Shown: piece after piece, positions 1-12,800 of the stretch
Layout: every line of letters begins with the position of its first letter
Numbering within the stretch: the first letter of the stretch is position 1
Source: Phallusia fumigata
Lineage: Eukaryota > Chordata > Ascidiacea > Phlebobranchia > Ascidiidae
DNA length: 50,957 nt
Assembly: GCA_008931825.1 (NCBI GenBank)
Contig: QXVZ01020183.1
Location: forward strand, 1-50,957
Direction: 5' to 3'
Program-made: the position numbers and the translations under genes
The notes under the pieces: model-generated
What the model was told of the DNA's origin: nothing
Database searches by the model: none
The model's input: the letters and a program-made list of their open reading frames with translations, nothing else

Positions 1-874
1 CCACTTTAAAAACATATCCTATCGTTGACTACACGAAGCTTAACAGTTTCAAACGTTACTAGTATTACATTCCTTATGTTTCTGTGCTTCTTTCCACGGT
101 AAGCCAGTTAACTCTGCGTACTTATAACGGCGAAGTGAATAAATTATCGAGTAACGCCGCATTAACTCTCCAAAGTATTTCCCTTGAAAGCACTTGGCCT
201 TGTGGAAGACAAAACAAACTTCGGTACACCAAGTGTTCATGGAATGTGGGCAACAAAAGCCACTTCCAGTTCAGGGTGGAAACATCAAAGAGCATACAAG
301 TCACGTACACTTGCCAGAACCGTTCACCGGCGACGGACAAAGACTCGAGCGATTCGGAACAATGCAGCGTGAGTCCTTAAACGCCAATTCACATCACTTA
401 ACCGACTGACCGGAGGCTGGAAAAACCGTCTGGAAAGGGGCAATGCTAACACTTAAAGAGGTGCTTGGTGTGTACCGGCTGGGCAAGGCCATTCATTAAA
501 ATTGCTTGATTTCCGAATTAGCTTTAACGTTTTAACTGTCCACGTGGTGCAATGACATTTTTCCCAAAACTTCTCCTGTGCGTTAACCACACGGCAACAA
601 ACAAATTGATTGCGAATAAAAACTTCACAGAACCCTACTCTTGAAAGTAATTTCAAATTTATTAACACTGTCTGATATCATTTGCCAAGTGATTTTCAAC
701 ACTAAGTGTATATGCGCCAAGTCATTACACACTTCAAAATGAACCAGGTTGTTTTTCATGCTGGTTTACAGACCAACCAAATGAACATTCTCACTGAACG
801 ATCTTGAAACAAATATGTCAAGAGCGGCCGGCAGTTTTAAACAGCAGGCCCTAAAAACGTGCGATGGCACTTAC

Positions 875-3800
875 CGGCATAGTACACGAAGATGTAAGGA
901 CAGCTGTAGCGTGGTGGCGAGTGGCCGAGACCGACAAACTGAAAGAGAAAAGCAAAGAGAGGCGTTAGTTGTGTGGCTTGCCAGCGCAGTGGAACTTAAA
1001 CGTAATTGGTTGGATCGGAGGGGCGGGTCGATTTGAACGCATGGAATTCGTTTGACCGAAATCGGAGCTCTGGAAACTTAATACGTGACCCGGCTATTTT
1101 GGTGATTCATCAAATACTTTGTGAAACAGAGCGCTTTGGTTTATGCGAGTGGTTCCAAACCTTTTCTGTTTTGCGTCACCCTTTTGTTGAGACCTGNGTT
1201 TGACCGAAATCGGAGCTCTGGAAACTTAATACGTGACCCGGCTATTTTGGTGATTCATCAAATACTTTGTGAAACAGAGCGCTTTGGTTTATGCGAGTGG
1301 TTCCAAACCTTTTCTGTTTTGCGTCACCCTTTTGTTGAGACCTGTCGCGGCACACATAGCGCCTTACATGGCAATTTCAAACACAACAACACTGAGTGCC
1401 AATTTGTATTTTAAAAATGAGGTACAGTCGTCACTCGAAGCAGTTTATTTCGAAAGGATTATTTACAGTCATAACTGGTATTTAATTTAACAGAAAAACA
1501 ATTCTAGCAAACTGGTAGCGGCATCCCAGAGCCCTGCAAACGGCACTCTGGTTGGGAATACTAGTTTGTGCTGTTAAAGGCTATGCAGTCATTTAACGGA
1601 AGTTTCCAATCGTACGAATTTTCACTGTCCGTTCCTGGATTAGCCACATAAACCTTAACGATGTCTGGACAAACGCAAACTTACCAGGGGCGAGAGAAAG
1701 TCGAAGAATCTCACTGGGTTGTTATCGGAAACAAAGTAACTCTTGCCCGCCTGCAGCACAAATTTTTCGTTTAGTTAAACCAGACAACCATTCATTAGAG
1801 CAGTGGTTAAAAAAATGGTTAAAAACCCACATGAGGGAAGTGGTAGGGTAGCAAGAGAGTAATTAGGTGGAAAAGTTAAGGACCATTGCATTGCAGTCAG
1901 TCTCCAGCTTAAACGATAACCGATACTGCAAAAAAAAACTTGGGGCCCAGGCTTAAATTTGACGAACAAAAATACAAAACTTGCGTCCGTGCAAAGGGAC
2001 TGGATTCATGGTATAACCGTTTCTGAGCTTGTGGCCATGCGAAAGTATATCGTAAAGTGGATTTTCCTGCATCTAACATGTAATAATCGTTCCTCGGTGA
2101 CGGGTGTATCTTCAAGTCGCACTGTACCCATAAATCAAGGTCATTTGCGCGTTTAAAGAATTTTCCGCTTTGCCGGGCACAGCGAATCACGGCCACCACA
2201 TTTTCCATCAAAAGCCGCGAAATCGATTTCCCGGCGAGACACAAAAAATCGACTTCCCCTTGCGAAAAATGTCCACCAATCGGCATACGCAATCCCGCGA
2301 GACGCTTCGATGAATTATTCATCGACGTCGCGTCGTGACGTCATAGTGGCGGGCCGCATCCCCCCAGCGCTGCCAAGCGACGAAACAAGAACAAGAGCTT
2401 TGAAGCAATCAGTGGGGAATATCACTTTTCCCGAAAGACCTTGAAATGTGGATGGAATCGGGCGGTGACGAATTGGTTAACGGCTTTACGTCCAACACCC
2501 ACGGTGAAAATCAGCTTTGAAGTGATGTATTCATTTTACGACCACTGTCTAACTGGGCATACTGCAGTTCGGTTTTTTTAATCATTGCTTAATTTATTTT
2601 CCGCCAATTATGGATTTTATTGGATTGCTTTTACCTCAAGAGGCTGGGTCAGGATTAAAACCCTTAACATAACGGTTGCAAGTCACTTGTGTTTGCCACT
2701 TGGCCATTTTACCGACAAGAAATCGTGCTCTTTGTGACCAATTTATGTTTCTAAAGTTATCACATTTTTACCCCCTTGTACACAACGACAACTTTAATTC
2801 GAGCTTAAACCCACTAAAAACAAACAGAACGTCACGTGGACTTATATCCAGTCAGAAATCTAAACAGGATTTAAAGCCCAAAAATATCATTTTGTTTCGT
2901 TGTGACATAACGTAAAAACTTCGCCAACTCTTTGAGGAACCACAGCAGGGAATTGGACACCCCGTTGTTACTATATGTGAGGTCTGACCAACGCAAGGGT
3001 TTATTGCGTGCTGCCACTAAGAGCATGTTATAAGTGGGTTCTAGTCAATTTAAGTGCATCTTAAAACCCAGATACATATTAAGGAGACGTACAAAGAACA
3101 ACTTACTCCCACGAAGCGCGTAACTAAAAATATTGCAACATGTCCAACTATCCATGTGCTGTAAAGGTTTCAATCCTATTTTACGGAAAAAGAGCACTTG
3201 TTCTGACTCAAAAGTGAACTTAATCTTGTAATGGCCACAACGTTTCGGAATATTTTGGCACGTTTATATGTTTGCTTCGTGTTTAACATGCCAGACCAAA
3301 GACCTGAAATGCGCTAGCATTCAGTTCGCTGTAAATGGCCTTTCATTTTTCCAGGAACATTACGTTTGTTTTCGTTCAGTAATTTGTAAAGTTGGGGATT
3401 TTAACCAAAAGCAGTCAGTCATATTTCCAACGTTAAATGACGCTGCTAGAATTTCTTGGAAAAAGAAACAAAAAAAGGAAAGCGAGAAAAAGAACTGGCA
3501 CTTCTACGAATAAGAGCCGCATGTCATTCCGGCTTGTCATGATAGGGCTTCTGAGCCACCTTTCATGATATTTACAGGCACTTTAACTATAGTCTCAATA
3601 AGAAGATACAAGTCAGCACTTGTGTGTAAAACATTTTCTACATTTCGACAAACGCCATTGTCATCATCAGGAAACGTTTTTTCTTAATGAGACTGTTTAC
3701 AACAGTGAATCTTGAACCTAATGTTAACTATAGTGCTGTATAATAGAGCTGAAGCTTGCAGCGCACTCAAATCAGCCTGTGTTATTCACATTGCGAATAA

Positions 3801-6800
3801 TAAAATCGATTTCGCCAAACAAATGGCATCGTCAGTCCTTATTCGAATAGAAGTGTTAGTTACAACTCACCGCAATACTGTTGTTGGTTGGAGATAACGC
3901 TGGCAGGGCGAGCAGATGGATTTGGATAAGGTTGTTAACATGCACCCAGTCCACAATCGCGTCTCCGATCTTCACGAACACAAGGTTCATCTCAACGATC
4001 GCCTGAAACCGAAACAAACCTGAATATTTATCACTGTGAAATCTGCGCGTGATTAAAACAGTTTCTACCAGTGGTTCTCAAGCTTTGCAACAATATGTAC
4101 ATAATCGCGACTTTTTCGATGACTTTTAGATTGACTCGAATTAACCTCACTGGATTACAGTTCGGCAACGCTTTGTGTGGCCACAATCAAGGATAACGGT
4201 ATGGTACAGTACGTAGCAAAAATAATCAAAAGGTACAGTTCGGTGGTACGGTATACGCTCTTCGTAACGAGGTACGTGGTACGCACGACTCATTACGTAC
4301 CGTATCGTACCGTACTGCATCCTTTGCCACATTTGTCAATTGCGAATTAACGCTGCACATGAAACTAACTTTGAGAAGATGTCAGTAGTTATGCGATAAG
4401 GCATCGACTGAAGATGTTTCGCGGACCCCCCAATATTGCCCCACGGACCCCTGGGGGACCGCGGACCCCACTTTGAGAACCACTGGTTTTTACAGTTCTG
4501 GCTTGGTTTGGGCGTTGGTCGGAGAAAAACCGGACGTTCAAAGGTTTAGAAAGGCCGAAGAACGCGTCGACATGACCGGGGCAATCCCAAAACCGTTACT
4601 AAAGGATTTCGTAACGTGGCAGTACATACAATGAGACCATCGCTGTCAAACTGTACTGTTCGAAAATGTAACCCAGCTATGCGCATTTTAGTGCTGTATA
4701 TTGTTTTAACTGTCAAGACCCCTGACATAGTGTGTGGGCGTCGATGCAATCTGCTCCATGTGTCAAAATGCACAAACGGTCTAGCTGAGATAACAGGTTC
4801 GCGATGATGCGGGGACACCGAAGTGTGGATAAATGACAGCGTTTCCCGTCGCCCGGGGCCTAAGCTTAACACATAAAACACTGGGCATACCAACAGTCGA
4901 CAAATTGGAGCATCTTGCTGCGTAGTTCGGAGGGAAACACCCAGCAATTATGCAAAAATGTGGCTCGGGCCAAAATGTGAAATTTGTACGCGAGATAAAA
5001 CCTTCCGGTCTGATGATATGTGCCAGGTAAATGACTCTGTTCACAAACGGCCTGCTTCTATACATCAACACCTTTAAGCACAGAGGCATTATTAACGTAG
5101 ACACGTGACTTTTAACACGAATGGACCTAGCAACAGTTTGATAACGATGTACGGGTATCAATCCAACGTTAATGTTTGAAAAGTTTGGGAGTCCATAAGC
5201 TTTCTATGCATAAGATGGAAGCAATATAGAGAAATGAAAACACCTGCCGTTACGGTCTAGCTGGCAGAACACCATGTACTTCAATATGAAAATTATGCGT
5301 TACTTTCTAGTAAAGAACACTTAACGGTAATAACTGATTTCATTAATGAACTTCACAACTTTTAGCCAAATCGTCGAAAGGGTTCAAGACACTGAAAGGT
5401 TGGCAATGACAGGGTTTCCATGAAACAATTTCGGTTTTTGATTTACGACAGAAATAAGTGAGTACACAGTAAACAAGAAAACAATCAGGCAATCGATTTG
5501 CTCGATTGATTAATGAAAAAAATGGTTCAGCTGGATTGATTAGATACGCCCGCTTGGGCCACCAATCAACCAACTGTAAACAGAGAAAGAGCAGCTCGTT
5601 TACAATCACCGATTTGGTTTTCTTGAAACAAAAGCTGATAAAAACATCGTATAAAGGCTTGTACATCATGAGCATTCTATGGCTCTGTGGTCAGCAAACT
5701 TTAGAAAGTAGTTTACAAATTATGTCCCAATGTTAATAACTTCGCGTGCCATGTTGGTGACGTCACTGCTTGAAAACAAAGAGGTTTGGCTCACAAAATG
5801 TATTGGGACATGAACTTGGCGTGGCATGAATATTCACCCCGCCCAGGGGTTACCGATCCTGCTATAGCTTGAATGTAACGAAATAGAAACCCCAGTTTTG
5901 AAAGCAAGTCATTTACTTTTCTCCTCTGCGTTCGTTACGTCTCAAACCAGGTTCTACATTAGACATGGGGTTCGCATAAGCAGCCTTGTCCGCCCTGTTC
6001 ATATCAGACAAAAGCTTGTTTGGGGATTTTAGCACCAACAACCAAACATTCGCCGAACTATTGTAGTGGGCGACTTTTCTAAAGCTGATGTTGATTGGTA
6101 AGTTTTAGCAGGGCAGGCCCCGCGATACACCGAATTGCCTTGGTGTCCACGAATATCATGTTATGCCGCAAATCGGCCGAGATGTCATGAAATGTCGTCG
6201 CTTCCGGAGCAAAGTCGAAACAAACACTTTATAAATTCCCCACGAGTAAACATTGTTTGCGACATCAACAGCCTACAACAGTGGTTCCAAATCTTTTTTG
6301 TTTTGCTGCACCCTTATGCTATAAGACTAATGAATCGCGGCAAACATAGGGGCTTAGATGGCAAATGAAGTAACCTGTCATTTTACATTTTATTTGTGAG
6401 GTATAAATATTAATTAAGTCATTATATTTTACAAGCATTATTCGCCGTCATACCAGGTAACACTTTATTTCATGGAAAAACGATTCTAGTGAATTGGTCG
6501 CGGCACCAAATCTAGCTAATGTTAGTTTAACGAAAACAACTAACATTCACAAATTGGTAACAACAATTTACCACAGGGTAATCGGTTCTTATAGCATGTA
6601 ATAAGGACTTGTTTTTGCTCCAATTTTCTTGCGCATTGAAACAAGTTAGCTTGCAGGGCCTGCTTAAAGTCGTAGGGGAATTATATCATGAAAATCGCGC
6701 CGAAATCTTGCATTCAGTCACAGTTAAATCAACTGGTCGGTAATTTAAAAAAACGATCGATTTGATGAATATACGCTTGCATATGAACGCGTAGTCAATG

Positions 6801-9800
6801 AGTTGACTTAAGCTTTTGTGGTATTAGATCGCAATTGTGTAGTGGCATTTTTCCGCTTACGCCATTGTCTTCCATCTGGCTTGTCCTAAAGGGCCAACAG
6901 ACAGATTTTAGGGGCCTATGAGCTTTGCACGCGTAAGATGAAAGCAGTGTAGCGAAATAAAGTACCCGCTGGTAATGTCTAACTTGCAAACGACCAGTCA
7001 AGAGCAACTCTTTTTCGGATACCAGCATGTATACAGTGTATCACAAGATCTTCCTCTTGTTAATTCACTTCAAAACGGTATTCAAACCGTCATGTAATAG
7101 CGTACGCAATTTGCCTTTCAATAAAGTTCATTAAGGGGTCCACAGCTTTCAGCCAAATCGCCAAAAAGGCAAAGCACACTGAAAGGGTTAAGAACCAATG
7201 GCTTACACATGCTTCGCAAAAATGCTTTATAGGTCCCAAATTTAACAGCGTATTTGCTTGGTGACGAACCGTTGCACTAGCGCACAGTTGTGACAATCAA
7301 GTCCAACTGCGGTTCATCACGGAAATTGTTGATCGGTTAAAAATGTGTAGGCGTCATGGTTTCGCGACCAGCGTGGCTCATTTTGCGATGAGTCACCTTC
7401 CTTCGGTCATAGCGTGAAGAGGTTTGACCTGGAAACCAGTTTACTTTATCGGCTCGGTGAGTTCATGAAAACCCAAAGCGTTATATTTTATCAGTGCTGG
7501 TCGCAACCGATTTGGTAATATGTTTGCGCAGCTCATGGCGATGTCCGATCGTCCATCCTGTTGGGTCTAAACAAGCAGATGACACAACCCGAACATGTGG
7601 CTCCCACATGTTATACGGGCGACATCTTCAGCACCGCAAATATCAAGTATCAACATCAGCGGTTGCGCAAAAACAATTTTGAGGCAACGCACTACGTCAT
7701 TCATATCACGTGAAACCTAGAGGTCAAGATGGAATTCGGGCTGTGCATATTATAGATAACAACAGGGTTCTTGACCATAGAGCAGTGTTTCTCAAACCAC
7801 TGATTGGCCGTAGACCACTTGCAAACGGGAGCAAGGCGGAAATAAATCCTAATTATTATCCCAAAGAATAAAGAAACTGGTTGATGGTGCAAGTTCCCTA
7901 CTGAAGTGCATTTTGGAATAAATTAGTGTACTTCAGTTTAAAACAATGCGTGTTTTGTCACAACAAGCTCAAAGTGAGTGAAGCTTGCCATGCCAATGAG
8001 ACAGTGGGAAATATGTTTTTTACCTGAGCCACGTAAGAAAATGGTTGACACTGTCATAGACGGGGTTTAACTAACGTAGGTCTAAATGCCAAAAACGCGC
8101 TGATTTTATAAAAAGCGACAGCGTTTAAACATAAGGCACATGTGAGATATGCCAATTGGAATAGAAAGTGAGAACATCAGTAGACAAATGTACTGCTGAG
8201 TCCCCAACTATTCACCATCAAAATTTTATGACGTAAATTTTAAGGGGACTCTTCAAACTTTAGGTTGGCTGTGCTTCATGACGTCACATCACACTTTTTG
8301 ATGACGTCATGATCGAAAGTCGTCCAGTGACGTCAAATTTCCCGCTTTCAATTAAAAAGTTTACATCAGAATCAACTCTCCGATGGTTACACGTATTTGA
8401 GAGTGGAAACATAATCAACATGTGTTTCCGACAACTGTCACGAGACAAATGTGCGTCGATTCCCGACAAACGGGAAACGCAAGCACAGACGCAGCTTCCG
8501 ACATGCGCCGAGCGATACACGATTCACGCAACGTCCGTATGCCAACAAACGGTACAGCGGGAAATTCGCGACATTTCCAAAACAAAACCGCTGGTTTTAA
8601 AACCCACTCGGTCGCTGCCTATGTTTTCCCCGCACACTTTGTAACTACGGATAGTCATGTGGGTAAAGGGGGCGTTTCACGAAAAAAGGGGCGTGGCGCT
8701 GATTTTACCCAATCCACACAATTTAGTCGATTAATTGATCGGCGCTTGCTATTTGCAACCCGGAAAACGACACCGTGGAATTAAAAACACTCTCTTGCAA
8801 ATAGGGATTTGGGTAACTAATACTAGATTAATTAATACAGTGCAGGCGTCTATGATACCACACAGTTTTTTCGTTTAGCAAAATATCCATGCCATTTTTA
8901 ATAATTTACTGCCACAAAGAGCAGGCTATAAGCGGTTGCGCGCCATATTGCAATTCCATGAATCCAAGTTTTGCTGCTCGTGTTTGATTATCAGGTGCAA
9001 ACAAATGAGTTGCAGTTGAATTTGTTTGTTTATGTATGTTTGGCTTTTAGAAGCCACGCAGTTGTCAAAACCCAGCGACTTTATTTATAAAAACATCGTA
9101 AGTCTCCTAAACACAAGGCCAATTTTACCAACAGTCTACCGAGTTATTGAATTACAATTCAAGATCCACGAAAATTATCCAGGCTAATGGTCTCACGGGC
9201 ATTACAGCAGTGTACAGTTGACATAAACGGAATATATGGTAACACATAACACAGGGATTGATGGATCGCTAACGGGACGGCAGCAACCGGACGAGCGTCG
9301 GCACTTGCTTTGAGGAAGTCCCGGAGTTTAATTCACTGTGGATGTCCCAGACGCTTATGCTCACTGGTTAAGGTTGTGGCTTAGGCAAGTTTAAACTTTT
9401 GCCTAAGTCAGTGATTCTCAAAATTGTTTCGATGCGAGGTCTTTTGGAAAAGTTGGTTTTACTTTCTACGCACCAGCGTTAGGGATTCAATACAGACGCT
9501 TATTATCAAAGTTATATTTATTGACACAAAAAAAAGAAATATACTTATCGAAAATCCCCGAAGCCCTTTAAAATGAAAACGACCCACAGTTAGAGAGCAA
9601 CGGGCCTAAGTGATCACCAAGCCCAACGCCAACATTCGACGCGACCAGAAGGTTTAGTAACAATTGCACCACAAACACTTAAATGACTATAGACTAGTGT
9701 TTCTCAAACTTTTTTAGCCCAAGGACCACTTCAACTTCGAATTTTTTTCTGAGGACCACCAAATAGCATTTCGTTCTGACATGCTCAAAACAGGCGATTT

Positions 9801-12800
9801 TATAAACCCGTGCCTGGATTAAGTCATCTTTTCGCGGACCACTATGAGGGGATGGCGGACCACATTTTAAAAATCACTGCTATAGACGATGCAATTACTC
9901 TACCCAGGCCCATTTTTAAGGTCACCAGGGTTTAAATATGTCACATACAGGCATTTGACATAAAATGGTCTCCTCTTTAGAACGGACGCAACGACATATG
10001 TAGAGCGCTCGTGTTATTCCTTAATGATATGCAATGAAACAGAACAGAAGCTGAATAGGCTGCTTTGCGTCGCCGCGTAAACATGTTGTTCTATCGAACG
10101 TGACACTATAGTTATATTGTCACTCGATAGTAAAGGTTTGTTATTGACTCTTAAAGGCCCCAGTAGCATAACTGGAAATTGACAACCAATTTAAGTATCA
10201 GACTCTAACTGTTCGCACAACAAAACGAATTTGGCCCTTGAGGTCAAAAGAAGCACCCCAGTAGGGGTTTCAGTGAATAGAGTCACAAAAACACCGAAAG
10301 CAGTTGGAAACCTACCGCTGCTCTGTCGATGTGACGTCGCTCTCCGGGGCCGAATATACCAGCTGGTCGGAGGCAGCATGTTGAGAGACGTGAACCCCCT
10401 GAAACATGAAACGGTAAATGCGTTTTTTAGCTTGTACATTTTTTGCTTTCAAGCAGCAATGTTATTGCTTCGTAGGAAAGCGTGAATTGCGGAAATGTTA
10501 CTATCGCGTGTTTGTTAGTCGACATGACGGCAGCTTAAAATGATGACGTTGATATGAGGATGAAAAAACTGAATTTCTGTTGGTAGTGAACAAGTGATGT
10601 GTTTCAGCATGCAAAATACGTAAAATTTGATCTGTCATTGCGAGCAGGTCACAAAATACAGAAACGAACAACACAAGAATTAATACAGTCCAGAAAATCT
10701 AAACAATTGCTGCCCAGCAGTCAAGTTCCGTAAAATCGCAAAAAAGGCTTACTATTGAAAGGTTCTCGTCATTATGCACTGATGATGACAACAGCGATTG
10801 TCGAAACGTTTGCAATGAAATGTATTCAGTATATACAAGTTCTCCGTTTTTTAAATAAGCTCTTTAAGACCGTATCTTGTGTTCGTAGGTTCGACATTGG
10901 AATAACAAAGCAACCCTGGGGTTAGTCGAGTTATATCCTGAATCTGATTAAGTTGCTTTCGTTTTATAGTGACAAAGACAGATGCATTGGAGGAAGTTCA
11001 TTTTGCGGTTGCGCACGGGTTTCTGTGAGTTCTAACAGCAACTAGCAATGTTGTACAGACGTCAATTTGTTAAGCTGTAAAACATTTTGCCAATTGGATT
11101 GGACTGTAACTTGGTTTGGGTGCCAAATGAACCAGTGGGAAACTCTTGATTGTTAAAAAACGATCTACATGCGTGTACAAATTGTGGTAGATTTTGAAAC
11201 AAACTATTTGGCACAAAAACTAGTGCAGCATATAGTGGGCACTTTGTATTGCAAACATTTCGACAATTGCTGTTGTCGTCATCAATGTACAACTAAGGCA
11301 CTGTTTGGAAAACTTTTTTCGCCTTTTGAAAAGTCGGTTGTACTTTCGACGCACCAGCGATAAGAATTTAACATAAAGAAGCTTATTGTATTTAAAGTTG
11401 TATTTATTAATACAAAAACAGAAAGAAATTTGGTTGTGGAAAATGCCAGACGCCCTTGGAAAACTTAAAACGACGCTGAGTTTGAGAACCACGTAACCCG
11501 TGGATTACACACGAACGTTAAAAAACGCTCTATACACGCGTACAACAAAATTTAAGAAAAACTATTGAAACGATCCAGCACTCAACAAGATGTGCATTAA
11601 ACCAGGCGGTTATTGGGTCGCGAAACCAAGGGAAATCCGCAAAACAAAAGCATAGCAGCGATAACGTTGGCCCATTTAGTCAAAATAGACAACATGATTA
11701 AACCGCGAAACACACAGCTAGCACGAGTGCGGTACATCGGCTGAAGTTTCACAACAGCGTGCGTGATGCGGCCAAACAGATCCGACGATTTTAAGTGGCT
11801 GCAGATAAGAGCGCGGCGTTTTTGCGGCATCGCAGAGTGGTTGGGTGACCGAATTGTAACGTTCACACCCGCTCAGCAGGTTCGGCTCGTTTGGAAGCGA
11901 CCAAAGTTATGCAACCTTTTTTTTATCGTGAACTGTGGAACACTTTGTGCCTTTCGCGGCGGTGGTTAAATAAAGTGGATTTGTCGCTATTCGATGCATA
12001 GATTTGCAGCAGATATGATTGCAGCTATAGTAGCTTGCGTTTAAGTAAAAGTATATCTTCGGAACCAACAAACAAAAGTCAATATTTTTTAACAATAACA
12101 AGTTTGAGATTCTGGCCAACAAAAACATGACCAACAAACAACTGTTTCACCCCGAATAAGCATCTTCTGATTGCACACTTTCAATTTTGCCTTTGATAAC
12201 AAGCACTGCGCACCCAAAAATGCAACATCGACTTTGATGTAACAAAACATCAGCCAGTATAGTTCGTACTTGTACATCCGCCTTGCATTGAGTTTGGGAT
12301 TGACCGTAAAACACTCGGGGGTCAGAGTACTACACAACTTTAATCCTGAAAACGTGTGATTCAGAAATGAATCACCACCTACTGAAACAGCTGACTCAAA
12401 GAGCACAAAGTGTTGCAGCACAGAGCCTTTGAGGGAACTATTGCCTGAGCGAGTGAAACGGTAGATTCGCAAATTGTATACTAGTGACCTAATTGAAAAA
12501 CTGTTGGTGGAAAACAATAAACACAACGTTTCTGGAATGCGTGCTGTAGCAGTCAGTGGTAAATCACAAACACTGCCGTCATTGTGACCTACAAAATCGC
12601 ATATGCGTCACTGTATTTTGCCCATCACCAGACGACCACAAAGCTAAAATGCCGCAATACAATGGCGTCGGCCGTAAAACATAATCGCTGAGTAAAGGCG
12701 CGCTTTTGTGTATCGCATTACGGGAATGGTCTACAAGGGTAATGAATGGTACTCGGTCAATCGCTGCATCAATTAGCAAATGGAATTGGGCCGAGTACTT

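Larger units (their letters stand above)
4003..10315. other. SDR42E intron 7, 6.3 kb, no coding exon seen
   Basis: Largest intron in the window. It contains the hAT-like MITEs at 4069, 6279, 9409 and 9695, a possible further CAGTGTTTCTCAAACC end at about 7788, the TGACGTCA cluster at 8279, and an isolated TGACGTCA at 5758. Open frames of 60-130 codons occur here on both strands, but none has splice signals or a family match. Confidence 0.6.

Noticed and set aside
84-380. 98-codon open frame on the plus strand, with other open frames on the minus strand
   Set aside because: Several frames are open at once, none has splice signals or family similarity, and I could not fit any of them to the missing SDR42E C-terminus.
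1909-2322. 137-codon minus-strand open frame
   Set aside because: Lies in SDR42E intron across a CpG-rich patch; composition looks random and no domain is recognisable.
4546-5161. Two overlapping minus-strand open frames (133 and 126 codons)
   Set aside because: In SDR42E intron 7; the LRPRATG stretch briefly resembled the LRPxGIxGP motif, but the real exon is at 10316-10398 with matching phases.
8309-8784. Overlapping plus-strand frames of 111 and 120 codons
   Set aside because: Stops are depleted because the block is CpG-rich; no family match. Kept as a possible regulatory region.
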